Positions 23,799-36,249 are shown, counted from the first letter of the stretch. The stretch: 64,000 bases of DNA from Amylostereum areolatum (GCA_012932865.1 SAXG01000026.1:434001-498000), one strand, 5' to 3'. Notes: generated from the letters alone by a model not told the origin. Translations and numbers: made by a program.

Positions 23799-25812
23799 CT
23801 AGCTGCAGTGCATGGCGGCCCTGTTGGGGGCATTAGCATGATTAGCGAGGCGAGGCCTGCTCGCGTATATCTTCCAAGCGGCTCTATGACATCCCGCTGC
23901 GGACAATGCATTCGCGAAAACGAGCACCGAGTGTATCGCGCCTGAACGCTCTTGGAAAACTTGGAACAATCTAATCCCCGGAGCCGCCTCCATGTTCATG
24001 GCATCGCTGAGCTCCCGGAGCAACGTAGCATCGGGAGCCCGATCCCCAGCACGGAGCCTGCTGCTGGAGACGCCATACGGGTCCAGTCCTACTTGCGCTC
24101 TCATCGTCTCCGACTTCTTCTCGTCCTTCCAGTGCCCGTCCCTCGAAGACGATCGGGCTCCATCGGCAGTTGATACCCAGCTGAAGCACCGTCTTCGGTC
24201 GCCACATTGGATCGTCCGCGTCCTTGCCATGGCCGGCGGCGGGACGGGGTTCGAGGGCGGACACTGACGGAGGGGATGGCGACTAGCTTGTAGAGATGCT
24301 GGGTTAGGTCGAGCATCTCGGCGATGACGGGCATCCGCTCGATGTGGTAAGTGTCGAGAAGGGCGAGAGCTGCACCGTGTTTGAGGACGAGAGGTGAGCT
24401 TCCATGAGAGGTTGAACTGGTACCAAAGGGTAAGTATGAGTGGATGGAAGGGAGAAGACTCGGGGAGGAGGGGCAGGGCTTACAGCGTCCATGATCCCTG
24501 AATTGGTTCCTTGGCCAGCCTGCAGGCGAATGACAATGCGCGGCATCTGTGTGGTGCGAGACATATGAAAGTCGTGAACAGCTGAAGCGGACGAAATGGA
24601 AGAGGCCTTTCCCACCTCCTACGAGAAATACTCTTCCCACTGAAAACTTGTCCACCATGCGGACGTTTGCCTTCCACTCCGAGACCCAGGACACGTTCCG
24701 CAATCTGATGTCGGATGCATGGCTTATGTTCGTCGAATAACTTTTGCATGCCTTCGTCGTTGTCGGGAAAGCTGGCTGGCACATGGGGACCGAGGGCTTG
24801 TATTTGGAACAATGGCGCTGGAGGAATGGGTTTTAAGAAGAAACTGAGAGTCAGGCGTTAGTGACGAATGGTGCCGCGCGAGAAGGAATTCAGTGATGCA
24901 ACTCTTACGCTTTGGTGTTGAATTCGCCCCAGCGGTGCCAGTGCTGAGTGACAAAACGATGACAGGTCAACATTCTCCTTCGATGGAGTTGAGGCCAGAT
25001 AACGCACCTCGCGATCAATGTCTGTGCACTCCACGTTCGCGGAATACATTGCGCGTACCTCGTCCGTTTTCCCAACGAACGCGAGTCCCAACATCCTGCG
25101 GGTCGAACCTATACCGTTTCGTCGATCATCGTCAGCTTAAACCTGACATTATAAACGTGACTATGAACCCTTTGCGCCGTCAGCAGCGATCCACGAACTT
25201 ATATCGCTCATGAGTTTCACCTAGGCCGGTCCGGATGCGCACGCCTACGCTGTCTTCAGCGTCTTGATCGTATTCGACGAGCTCAACGCCCCATTCAACT
25301 TGTATTCCACGACGTCTCAGATTTCGCCTCAAGACTTCTTCGAACGTGGATTGATGTAAGCTGATAGTCTCGTCCTAAAACTCTACGCTCAACTCCCTGA
25401 TCGGTTCAGGAGAAACCGAAGTATAACTCACATAGGGTATTCCAGGGCTCCCGTGAGCCCTCTCCGCCCATTGGATCTCAGACAATATTTCCTTTCCTGC
25501 GCCGTGAATTGCCATTGTATACGGTGGCGTTGAAATTGTCAGGACCTCGTCGAGAACCCCAAGAGCTTCCAATGTTTCTAGACTTCGTGGCTGTATGTAA
25601 TGGATCGGTGAGCGCGACGCCACAATGCGCAGTTCCCAAACGATTGAACGGCACCCAACTCACCTGAATAGCGGTACCTCGGATCCCCCCATGAGGCTTG
25701 TCCTTGCGATCAATAATGCGAATCGAAACAGCCGCTCCTCTGAAGAGCAAGGGCCGTTATGAGGCCAGCTGGGCCACTCCCAACCTTGGGGGAGTGTAGT
25801 ATGGGCAAATCG
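23799..25812 (-). pseudogene. Broken FAD-dependent monooxygenase (phenol hydroxylase-like)
   Basis: Fragments read in order on the minus strand. An FAD-binding VGSGPAGLITALALQRSG (about 25790) is followed after a frame change by IRIIDRKDKPHGGIRGTAIQ. Next comes RSLETLEALGVLDEVL, then LHQSTFEEVLRRNLRRRGI, the second FAD motif region (AADGAKG) after another frame change, HWHRWGEFNT, RVFLVG and DAAHCHSPAG. The C-terminus has LRAGDRAPDATLL, typical of the thioredoxin-like domain in this flavoprotein group. Several junctions are good introns, but at least three positions need single-base corrections. Such enzymes hydroxylate aromatic compounds using NAD(P)H and oxygen; this copy is very probably dead. 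Confidence 0.72.
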
Positions 25813-26309
25813 CAGTCGCACGGAGCAGAGAAACTGCGTACAATAAGGATACTGGGGCTTTGTGGGTTTGCTGTGTTCTGTTCCATAGAAGACAGAGAGG
25901 AAAGCGACGGGAAAATGTGGAGGGGTTATGCATAGGATAGGATAGCAAATGCGTATAAGTACATGTCAGTCCCGAAGGTCGTGAAGTCCAGCGCATCACT
26001 GTTCCTGCACACGCGGCGCCCGGTATCAGGAGAAGCACGAAATCTCTTCAAGGGTCAGGGAAGAAAGAAGATCAGGTAGACGCCTGGAAAGTAGGTGGTC
26101 TGAAGTAGGTCCATTGGGGATGAAGTAATGATGGACCGGGCATCTCAGCGAAAGGGACTTCTGGTTTGAGGACCGGTATCTCACGGATAAATTTTGCATC
26201 GAGTCTCAGCTCTCAAGCCACCGACGAGGTGCACGTGTAAGAGGAGGATCCCTAAGCCCCAGATTGAGACCAAGGACAGCATGTATTGGGCTCGATATTT
26301 GAACACCTA
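25813..26309. other. Spacer between monooxygenase pseudogene and membrane-protein gene
   Basis: No gene is supported. It contains the 5' flank of the monooxygenase remnant and the 3' flank of the next gene. Confidence 0.45.
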
Positions 26310-28340
26310 GATAGAATACTTGCGAATGTCACCGCCATTGGCCATCGCACAGTCTTGAGGCCTTGGCGGAACAGGTCGTGGCCATTGCTCCGATATCCTA
26401 CACCATCGAATTAGCGATGGATCATGACGATGACTGTATAGTACTGGAGAATCGAACTTACGGAAGACTCGGACTTCCCTGATAACGTTTCGAGCTCAAA
26501 TTCCGTTCCATGCACAGGAGGCGGAATGTCAAACTGAATCGCCGTCAGAAAACTGTGTATATGGTTAGCAGTCGAAAGAGATTGTCTGCATTTACGAGCT
26601 GTACCGGTTGAAATCGAAGGCTAAACGATTGCATCATTGAATTTGACCCAGCCCGTCTTGAGGACTTCAAGGTGGTATCGCCGCCATTTCGAATCATGTC
26701 CCGAATATTGAGGCTGTCGAACAGTTCAAGGGTTGGTACGACATAGGCGAAGGGGGTTGGGAAATACGCACGAAGCCAGTGCCGAATTCGCTGATACTGG
26801 TAAGGAAATATCAGTGAGGGACGCGAGAGGCTGCATAGAGCATTACAGACATTTGCTCGCCAGGCAGTGAAGTACGACCCAGTACATTTTCTCTTGATAC
26901 GCGAAGAACTACAATACGTGTCGGGAGCGAAATGTGGTTGCAACGCGAGTCGTACTTACGGTCGCTGTATACGCTAGTTGTGTGAGTCTGGATACGTCCG
27001 CAAAACATTCGTAAGACATGGTCACAGTCGACGATATGTCCTGTCAAGGTTAATGAATAATACACACCCCATCAGCACTCCACGAGAGAGAGAGAACACG
27101 ATAAGACGGTGGAGTATGTTGGCCGTGCTGGTACTGGGACAAAACCAGTTTAGCGAGGAGCTTTGGGCACATGGTAATGCAAATACTCACGACACAGTCC
27201 TCTTCCGATGAGATCCAAAAAGGTAGCACATGCCAAGCGCAATGGAAAATTCAACGAGAGTGCCCGCCACCTTCTGGGCAATGACTACTTTCTGCGAGGA
27301 GATGTATGAGTCCCGCTGTGGAATGATGACCGGATTAATCACCGTTATGAGGGGATGTGTTAGACTGTTAAGATAGAATCTGCCAGTAAAAATGAAGCTT
27401 ATTTAGTGTATTTAATGGGTGAATGATCTTACACAAGCCCCATGATACCTGAGGAACGGTCAGCGGAAGGACAAACCATCGCCTCTTATACATACCGAGT
27501 CCCAGTCCTTGGGATCAAGATGAGCGTCGGCGCGACCGCCTGTTAGATCGTAAGATTAACTCACCCCATGTACTTAATGCAAGGAAGGTCTGCAGGGTGA
27601 TGAGTTTGCGTTTGCCGTTCTCAGCTGTAAGCACAACTCACCATAAAAACGCCGATAACATGGTTCTTTGAGACTGCCAGGTTGTCAACTACAAGAAGCT
27701 GATATAAGGAAGGACCAAGGGTAAGTACGCACGCCGCCAGATTTTCTCAATAAAGAATCTACGGATGCAGTGCTCAGTTTTGTTTCCCAGGAACAAATGT
27801 TATAGATGTTTACGGACATGTGTGCGCAGAAGACAACTGTGTACTGTCGAGAAAAGAGTTGGCACTGGCTCAAGGATGTTATTTAAGGTGATCAAACGTA
27901 CTGTGAACCCTGGCTCAAGCTACTTGTGAAGAGACGTGTCAGACTCAAGATCCAGACAACGCAATCACTACGCGCCTTCAGCGCCCTGGGCGAACATCAG
28001 GCCCTTCCACAAAGGAATGCATTGACTGCTTACCAGAATGGGATGGCCAATTCCGCAACGTTCCCAAAGTTCACGACAAAATACCACCAGACGGCATAGG
28101 TTATGCATACCCATGACATGGTGTCAAACATGCTGAATGCATGTAAGGTTCCGCGGCCAACAAGGGAAGCAAACATGAACCCACGACAGCAAGATAACCT
28201 AGACAGAATATTGAGAGTCAGGCAGAGATCACGCAGATAGCAGGCATATACGAACCATAGCGATTGTCCACCATCGTTCCTTCTTGTTCTTCCCGACATA
28301 TAGGCCTATCTGTAGAATGAACGCTCCATAAAACCTGTGT
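26310..28340 (-). CDS. DUF6534-like multi-pass membrane protein (exons partly resolved)
   Basis: Many small exons read in order on the minus strand. FYGAFILQIGLYVGKNKKER (about 28325) joins through two introns to WWTIAMVILLS and then MFDTMSWVCITYAVWWYF and VVNFGNVAELAIPFW (28030-28110). Further down come RFFIEKIWR, SKNHVIGVFM, KVAGTLVEFSIALGMCYLF, ILHRLIVFSLSRGVLMG and MYWVVLHCLASKC. A tail AIQFDIPPPVHG lies near 26530. This helix order and the NFGN motif match the basidiomycete DUF6534 family of seven-helix-like proteins of unknown function, which is large and variable in mushrooms. Exact exon borders, the start and whether every join is functional are unresolved; decay cannot be excluded. 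Confidence 0.55.
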
Positions 28341-29517
28341 ATGAGCACATATGAGTGGTCCAACACCACGGTAACCGAGAGGAGCCTTCGCGCCAGCCGC
28401 AGAAGAGCGGACCTACAGGGTACTCAGGCTTGCTGCTAGAACGATCATTCCGGACGAGTCGCGGATGTCGAGAGCAGGTATCATCGTACCAGAGGAAGAT
28501 GGAGAATCCAACACGACGCTCCGAAGGGGAATGTGATGAGGTCTGCGCTGAAGAGGGGGGCCTTTTGCTTCATTTCGGAGTGGTCCACAAACACAAAACC
28601 GACAGGATTATCCGAATGTCCATGAACCAACAACTCGCACCGGGGCTTCGCCAAGGAACGGGGCACAATGATTACCGCCAGACGCCAGGGCCGTCGCGCG
28701 GCGGAAAATTGACCTTCCAAGCTAACATAAAGAATGGAAATCAGAAGAGTAGGCGTGCTTTACAGTGCTTAGGGTATTGAAACCGAGGAGCAGCAGGTCG
28801 AGAGCCTAGAGTAGCGGACATGTGAATACGACAAGTCAGTCAAGGGAGGGATAGTCGAACTTCAAAAAAGGGGTTGTACCGCGTGGTCCGACTCGTCGGC
28901 GGCTTCAATCTCCGATAGCGACCATCCTGGGAGCGGCTGCAAGAGCCGAGCTGTCGAGCTCAGGATCCACGGGTCAACACGATGGCGGTGCTTCCTCCAA
29001 GGTTCTCCGCACGCGGTCGTTTCCTGGATGCTTTCCTTTTAGAACGATGACAGCTGCACGCGACCGTAGACTCGCACCTAGACTTCGATTTTTTTGGTAT
29101 CCTGTCCCGGGTACTTCGTTCGGATGATATACAGTAAAATTGCGAGGTCCCTGCGTTGGGAGAACGACGAATTATGATTGTGTGAATGGACTAAAGACAG
29201 AGTGTAAGTAATCCTTCTGCAAGGGAATCGTCAGGCTCTGTTGAATCAAATTCGAACGAGTACAACTCGCCTTGTCGCGGAACCTATCCACGGGAAATCT
29301 TCATACCCGCGTAAGACGGGGGGTGGGCAAGAGAAAGTAGAAATGAATTATTGTTGGATACATATTCACAACACAAACTCCTGCAAAGACGGAGAGGGCG
29401 AACATTACACTCGAAGCAACGTAAAAAATGAATACTGTCCTATGCTAAAGGTCAGAAGAGGACGCGGACCCGTTGGAAGCCTTCGAGTCCTGCGAATCGC
29501 CTATCTCGGTATTGCCA
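28341..29517. other. Intergenic region, unresolved
   Basis: On the minus strand, short coding-like pieces near 28780-28960 (ALDLLLLGFNTLS and GWSLSEIEAADESDHA) hint at an upstream exon or a gene remnant. I could not join them to a start or to the DUF6534-like gene. The remainder is 3' flank of the BAG gene. Confidence 0.35.
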
Positions 29518-30745
29518 TTAGCATCCTGTATATCGACACCTCCCGTTCCCGTATCTGCACTGGCAGTCTTGGCACCCGCAGTCGAGGTCGGTGAAATCGG
29601 CATTGAGGTTGCTCGCAGCCCCGCTCTGGCGTGCCCGCCAAACCGCGCGTACCCACTCCTCCACACGCGCAGCTTCCCCTTCCACCCTCCTTGCCAGATC
29701 TCTCCGAGCGGTCCTCACAATCCTATCGCCCCAGCTTGGGACAGCGTCCAGATCGTTCAGCAGCCGCAAGAGCGCCTCCGTATGTGCGTGTACTGGGGTC
29801 GTATGCGACGTATACGCGAGCGAGGGTGCCTTCTCTCCCTCGGGGACGTCCGACGCAGGCGTCAGGACGGTCTCGCCATCGGCGACGGAGGAGAGGGATA
29901 TTTTGGAGGTTGATACAGACATTACGTGCTCTTGCACGTCGGCACGCAGGGTGTAGTCAAGGATGGACGGCGGGATGAAGGAAGACTTGAGGGCTTCGAA
30001 GCGGGCTTCGAGATTCTGGAGAGTGCGGAGTGCGACATGGCGACGATAAGCCCGTGCGATTCGGGAGGCAGCATTATGTGCCGTCTGAGGAGGTATGGTC
30101 TCGACTTGGACGGGTGGAGACGCAGAGGCAGATGGAGCAGGAGCGAATGCTGAGTATGAGTCAGTGTGTTGGGGAACTGCACTGCGAGAAGGTGGTGATG
30201 GAGAACGGATCGGGATGGTCGTTCTTTCGTGAGGAGTAGATGGTCGAGGTTCATGAACTTGCATCTACAGTAAATCTTTTTCAGCCATCCAAAACGTATA
30301 AAAGGGGGATCGAAACACTAACCTCCAATTCATCTTCTCCTTCGTCGCCATCCTCGTACGAATCTTGCTGAGGTCGACCCTTGTAGATCGATTCGATGCG
30401 GCGGGCATTTTCGAGCTCGCGACGACGCTCAACGTAGGGTCAAGAGAGAAGTTCGACGACCAATCTTCATCTTCCTCCGGATCATAGAAAGAGTTATGTA
30501 CTCTGGAGTCGGTGCTGGCGGGCGCGTTGCTGAGCTACGGCACGAGCATATGCTTCGCGTTGCTGTTGTTCGCGCTGTCGCTGCTGTTGAGCGCGAAGAA
30601 GGGCCTGCTGACGAGCCTGTCTTGAGCGAACCTCGGCATCGTGAGGAGTGGTGTAGGGGCTATAGGCGTGGTAAGGGTTTGGGGAAGAGGCGTAGCCGTA
30701 GTTGTAAGGTGTGCGGGGGTTGGTGTACGGGCCGAAGGAGAACAT
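29518..30745 (-). CDS. BAG-domain protein (Hsp70 nucleotide-exchange cochaperone)
   Basis: Likely exons are 30539-30745, 30323-30427 and 29518-30264. The N-terminus is Tyr/Pro-rich then Gln/Arg-rich (QQQREAYARA). It continues through RRELENARRIESIYKGRPQQ to an acidic run. A short IQ-like helix (SRIARAYRRHVALRTL) precedes the BAG domain at the C-terminal half: HAHTEALLRLLNDLDAVPSW, then VRTARRDLARRVEGEAARV. BAG domains bind the Hsp70 ATPase domain and promote ADP release. The first intron is uncertain: 30428-30538 (111 nt) keeps frame, but an acidic open stretch inside it (YDPEEDEDW) may be a real exon. A different C-terminal frame is open to 29445. The gene is divergent from the Ish1-like gene. 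Confidence 0.78.
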
Positions 30746-31121
30746 GGCTAGCCGAGCTCGAGGTCGCTATAAGATGGTTTGGAGTAAGTGGAAGAATAAG
30801 CGGACGGTGGAAGGGTATATAACAGCATGGTGTATTGCTAGACGAGAGGAGGACGAAGAGGAATGAGCACGAAGCCGGAGGAAATTTCGAGACGCAGCGG
30901 TCAGTCATCACGTGCTTGAATAGCTCCATCACGTGCAGAGTGACGCGTTGGGGCGGGGTGGGGTCACGCGATGATACGCGCGCGTCGAGCGTTTCTTGAA
31001 GCGGGACGTCATCGCGTCATAGTGAAATCACTCTTCGATCCTCTTTTCCTTTATAACCCCACATGCCCGCCTCCCTTTGCGCCCATTCCAAACCTCCCCT
31101 TCGTGCTTGCCTACATCCATC
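30746..31121. promoter_or_regulatory. Shared divergent promoter of BAG and Ish1/Msc1 genes
   Basis: The two start codons are 376 bp apart. The interval holds two TCACGTG motifs (30908-30914 and 30929-30935, 21 bp apart) and two heat-shock-element-like units, GAAATTTC (30881-30888) and TTCTTGAA (30993-31000). Both genes belong to stress-response families, so joint control by a heat-shock factor and a bHLH factor is plausible inference. Confidence 0.5.
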
Positions 31122-32971
31122 ATGAGGGTTGCCATCCTTCTCCTCTTCGTTCTCGGCGCTCAGGCTTCTTGGTTTGGCGCAGATACCCCAGGTATTTTTC
31201 AATCTCTTCAGTCTCGATGCTTTGTCAACATTGCCGTAGACTACCAAGGATGGAACACCGATCAACTCGCCGCATGGCTGAAAGCACACAACATCCCCAT
31301 TCCAACACAGGCCGCACCCCCAACACACGTCCAGCTCCAGGAGCTCGTCAAAGCCAACTGGGTCTCTGCACAAGAACACGCTCAGGATGCCTACGACGCT
31401 GCTTCACACTACAGCAAAGATGCCTATGACTACGGTCAACAAGTTCTCAAGTCGGGTCAGCAAAACGGCCAGGCCGCTTTCGATAATGTCGTCGAGACCT
31501 GGGATGAGTCCAGGTTGCGCCAGTTCCTTCTCGAGCACGGCGTTGTGGAGCCCAAGGGTCCTCGCGAACAGCTCGTCGTAATGGCCAAGCAGAAGTACAA
31601 TCAATATTTGAAGCAAACCCAACGCGCCAGCGCCTACATTGCCCAGGCCACAGCCGATGTACGTTCCACCGATCTACTCGTACTCTCTCTCATTTGTGCT
31701 TACGACATCATATAGATTGGGCGCAAGGCCTCAGACGAGCGCGACTGGGCGTATTCTACGTGGGATGATTCCCAACTTCGCAATTTCCTCGTCGAGAAGG
31801 GCATCCTCAAAAGCAAACAGCAAGCAACACGCGATGAGATGGTTGCAAAGTTTCAGGAGTATTATCGCTCGGCCGCTGATCCTGTGTGGGAGGCATGGTC
31901 AGATTCTTACTTGGTACGTAACTCAACTCGACGGCTGTCGCCTTGATTTTTTTAACATTTCGACTGCAGCAAGAATGGCTTGTTGACCATCACATCCCGA
32001 CTGGAACCTCGAGTCCTCCTACCCGCCCTTCGCTGCTTGAACGTATTCAGATGTACTACTACGACATTACCCAGAAGGTGCGCATACATTGACTTATTAA
32101 TCTTGCATAAACATCCTCATGCTGTACGAAAGGTTTGGAACACATGGAGCGAGTCTGAAATGAAAACATGGCTCGTCGACCACGGTGTCGTGAAGGGCGA
32201 TGCTCAGATCGCCCGCGGTAAACTCGAGAAATTAATCGCGTAGGCCCTATCATCATTCTCCCCTTCCTCTTGACTGATAGTCTTTGCAGCGACAACTACC
32301 TCGCCGCTGAAGACTCTGTCTGGGCAGCGTGGCGCGACGCCGATATCCGCACTTGGCTTGTCGAGCACGACTATGCCACACAGGAGACAGCGGATAAAAT
32401 GACCCGGGAGAAGCTCGTCAAGACCATCAATAAGAAATACAATGCCGCCACAGCTCGTGCGGACGACTATCTCGTCTGGCCCGACGCGCGTCTCCGAGCA
32501 TTCCTTCGTGAAAACGGTGTATCTGAAGATGCTTTGCCCACCGCTCGTCCAGGTCTCCTTCGTGAGTCTACCTTTTGTTTTAGTTCATATTGGTGTTGAG
32601 GGGGCTTTATACGCTATTCAGAGGAAACCCGCATTCGTTGGGTACAGGCCCAACACACCTCCGATGCGCTCTACAAGCGCATCCTCGCCCTTCTTTCGGG
32701 TGGCGCACACATCGCCGAGGAGAAACTGCAGCAGGTGCTCCACATCCTTACCGGCGCCGGCACGCGTACCCAACAGAATGCTCAATGGGCAGGTGACAAG
32801 GTCGGCGAGGATGCTCAGTGGGCGAAGTCCAAGGCGGGCGAGAACGCGCATTGGGCGGGTAAGAAGGCGGAGGATGGAACGGAGTGGGTGAGCGAGAAGA
32901 CGCGGGAGGGTGTCAAGGCGGGTGCAGGCAAGGTCGAGGAGGGCGCGAACAAGGTCAAGACTGAGCTGTGA
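31122..32971 (+). CDS. ish1: Ish1/Msc1-type stress protein with signal peptide
   Basis: Seven exons (31122-31191, 31240-31658, 31716-31913, 31970-32077, 32133-32239, 32290-32561, 32622-32971) give 507 aa, all in phase. A signal peptide (MRVAILLLFVLGAQA) is followed by at least six Ish1 repeats, each with a W...(L/M)..(W/F)L..H/NG pattern. Examples are WNTDQLAAWLKAHNI, WDESRLRQFLLEHGVV, WSESEMKTWLVDHGVV and WRDADIRTWLVEHDY. The C-terminus carries about four 11-residue units such as NAQWAGDKVGE and NAHWAGKKAED, an LEA-like amphipathic pattern. In fission yeast, Ish1 is a stress-induced nuclear-envelope protein; the signal peptide fits an ER or nuclear-envelope site. An alternative upstream ATG at 31077 would spoil the signal peptide. 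Confidence 0.88.
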
Positions 32972-33461
32972 AATGAAACTTTGTGCTACGTCTCCGTGGG
33001 TTGGATGGACGGGCAGACCGTGTTCCCTGCGCTTCATGGGAGCAGTACCTTAGGTGTGCAATAATTCTCGGACTGTATTATACGCTTGTATATGTGTGCT
33101 TCTTGACAATTACACGCTCGACGACTTCATCATACACCGTAGCAAGATCGTCCGTCACAATATTCACTGTCACGCGGGTGGCAAAGTACATTGAGGATAT
33201 GATGATACATATCTCGACGTCCTCCGAACTCTGCGAGACGCCAGTGTATACTCGGGGCCGTGCGCCATCCCTTAGCTGTTCTGTTTTTGCCGATACGGTA
33301 GAATATGTTTAGCCAATAATCCTCGCAGTGTTCGAATACGTATCTTTCCCGTGACGAGAACATCCTCACTCACTCCGGAGGGACAGTACTGCACATATCA
33401 ATGATATAAATTATGCAACAAAACATCCGAGATGCTATACCCATACACCTTGTCCTCGCCC
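32972..33461. other. Intergenic region between convergent genes
   Basis: 3' flanks of the Ish1-like gene and of the minus-strand Bbc1/Aim3-like gene. No gene is seen. Confidence 0.6.
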
Positions 33462-35615
33462 CTAAACGGTCATCACAGGCGCACCAGGAGAAGGTTCCAC
33501 CTCAAACTCAAAGCCCAGATACTCGCGCATGCCCACCGGACGGTAAATCCACACCTCGCCCATCGTCATCCCCGAAAGCGTATAGCTCGCGCGTTTCGGC
33601 GGCGAGCCCACGCTCTGCTCTACGACGACAAGCGTACCGAGTTGGTCGGGCGGGAGCGAGACGCCGTCGCCGACATAGCCACTGTAACGAAGAAAAACAA
33701 ACCGGTGGCGGTCAGTGGACGGCCAAGAACGGAAGAATACGACGGCGGGACAAACCTGGGCACGCACTCTTCCACGATCACCGCCGTGTGGTCCGGATCA
33801 CCCAACACGCTCCATCCCAACCCATGTTCAATCCGGACTCTATTCCACTCAACCACGTCACCCCTCCGCACCCGATCGTCCCCGCCCCTCCACCTCCCCT
33901 CTCCAGGCCTGCCACAGTATATCAAACACCCGTGCGTCCTCCCCAGACTCGGAATCGGGATTGCCTGCGGGTATTGCGTCGTAACGGCCTCAAGAGCCTT
34001 GTGTGCGAGGTCCCAGCACTCGCCGCGGGAGACGTACTGTCCCGTGCCCGCGTAACTTTCCGCGAAGCACGCAATCTCCTCCCCATATATCGCGGCGGCG
34101 ACCGAGAGCATGTCCCCGGATGGTGGACGCGGTCGAGGTGTATAGAATGCCTCGCGACGCACGCGGCCGTCGCTGGGATCGTGCCGCGAGGTCGGGTGCG
34201 TCACGCGAAAGTAGCATGCGCTGAGGTCAGCGAAGACGATGCTCGCGATGAGCGTCGATGTCCGAGGATGGCGCTGTTGGAGTTGGGCGTCAGTGTCTGA
34301 ACTCTGAGAGTGACAACCGACGGCAGACAGATGGGGAAAAATAATCCTGGGTGTGGTTAGAAGATGCATTCAAAGACAGTGATGTACACAGTGTCTAGGT
34401 ATAACCAAGTTCTTGAAAACGGTCATAAAAGAACTAACTTGGGGGAGCAGGCGCTTGCGCGGAAGGTCTTGTCGAATACTTGATCTTGGGCTACAGCGCG
34501 AACCGTAAGCATATACCGCTGGGAGAGGGCGGGTGGGTACATACAGGGCCTCCAGCAGGGGCCGGTGGAGGTAGCGTTCTCCTCGGTGGTGCCGAGGGCG
34601 GGACGGGGCTAGCAGCCGGGCTGGGACTGAGACTGGCTTGCGATGACTGTCTCCTGGGCGGCATCGGGGGGGCCGATGGGTTAGGCGACGGTGGCATACT
34701 GCGACGAGGAGGACCGGAGTCTCCGCCGGCTTGAGAAGGCTGCCTTCGGGGCGGCATAGGGGGTGAACTGGCAGGAGCTTGTGAGGAGTTTCGGCGCGGA
34801 GGCATGGGTGGGGCTGCAGGCGACGGTGATCGACGGGGAGGTAGCGGCGGCGACGGCGACGGATCTGGGGATTGGGGAACGGAGAGGGACTCGGTGGTGG
34901 TGCGCCTGGGAAGCACCGGTGGACGAGGAGAGGTGGATGCGTTGGCGGGCGAAGGCGTCCCACGAACAGGTGGCGGTGCGAGCGCTCTGGCAGGAACAGG
35001 CTTGGGCGCTGCGACGGTGACATTGCTACGAGAAGATGAGGATGTAGAAAGAGGGGCGGGCGCAAATGAGGAGACGGGTTTGCCGAGGTAACGAGCGAAG
35101 AACTCGTCGAGCCATGCGAAGAATATTTCCTTGTCCTCTGGCGTAAGATTGGCCCAGTCAATCTGCTCTTCTTCTGGCTCCGTCGTGCGGATCACCGGGG
35201 GCCTTTGAGGAGCCATGGTCGGTCGTGTACCGCGCGAGGGCGGGGGAGGAGGTGGTGGGGGCTTGGAGGATCGTGGATGCGTGGGTTCTTCTGATGGTGA
35301 ATTAAAATCTTGCGAGTTGTGCGTGGAATGTGTCGGGCGCGGGGGCTGATATGATGGCGTCGAGCTTGGAGTGCTTATGAATTTATCCCGGGTGGAGGCG
35401 TACGAGTTCAGGCCAGATGTCTTTACCTGGGAAGCACGCTGTTTGAGGTCGGCAACTGGTGGTAGATCGGTCAATGTGAGAGCAAAGATGAAACTTGATG
35501 GTACTTGCCGGAGAAGGGTGCCATCGTTGTAGGCGCGGATGATCACTCGAGAGCCAACTGTTGTCGTCGTCGAGGTAAGAGATGTCGATGGACGGGCTGT
35601 CTCACGGTGACACAC
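33462..35615 (-). CDS. Bbc1/Aim3-like actin-patch protein, proline-rich
   Basis: The N-terminal half is strongly Pro/Ser-rich with repeated PPMPPRR motifs, typical ligands for SH3 domains. It is preceded by the conserved helix pieces VADLKQRAS and DKEIFFAWLDEFFARYLG. A C-terminal cysteine-protease-like fold follows: SIVFADLSACYFRV, YGEEIACFAESY, GECWDLAHKAL, DVVEWNRVRIEHG and DPDHTAVIVEE. The last exon is 33462-33681, after an intron at 33682-33755. In yeast, Bbc1 and Aim3 act at cortical actin patches. The join between the Pro-rich half (ending near 34437) and the C-terminal domain (starting near 34290) is not resolved. The start is uncertain between ATGs at 35615 and about 35525. Confidence 0.72.
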
Positions 35616-36249
35616 TGACAGAGTGCTGGCGCTGAGTGTGCGACTCCGACTCGACCGCCGGGTACATAAACGCGGTCACGTGACAGAGCTCTAACCACAC
35701 TACTTGGAATTGGCGACCTGACTGAACCTTGCATGAACATAATTTCTCACTGAAAAGTCAAAGGATGTATGTGTAGTATCCCCGAGGCATACGAGACACT
35801 TCGGTCAAACCTACTCAGGTTCAGGAATCAGGATTCTCGTGGAGTCTGTCGGCGGGGAGACAAGCGGCGCCCGTTGTTTACCAAGGGGGACATGTGGAGT
35901 AGGGAACCAATATCATCAATACGGTACAGTACAGACTAATAGTACATTATTGAGTAAAAAACAGTTCCACGTCGTTTATGGAATGAGCCACGGTTCTCAC
36001 ATTGCGCATATATTCACGCCGTCTCCTGAGGACGTACCACAAGCTTTACAGCGCTAACACCCTTCGATAGACGATCGAGGCCTGTAATGACACCAGCTAA
36101 CCCTAACTTTATCTTCTGTTTGAAGTCTGGCTACGAGAGACAAGCTAACCCGCCAGGGATGAGTTGGATATTATTAGGCTATAAATGGTACCGGAAATCA
36201 GTCGCGTCTTTTTATTTTATATACATTTGTATCCCGCGTCAAGTACCTA
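35616..36249. other. Intergenic region
   Basis: No gene is seen. A perfect TCACGTGA lies at 35676-35683, just upstream of the Bbc1/Aim3-like gene. Confidence 0.55.
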
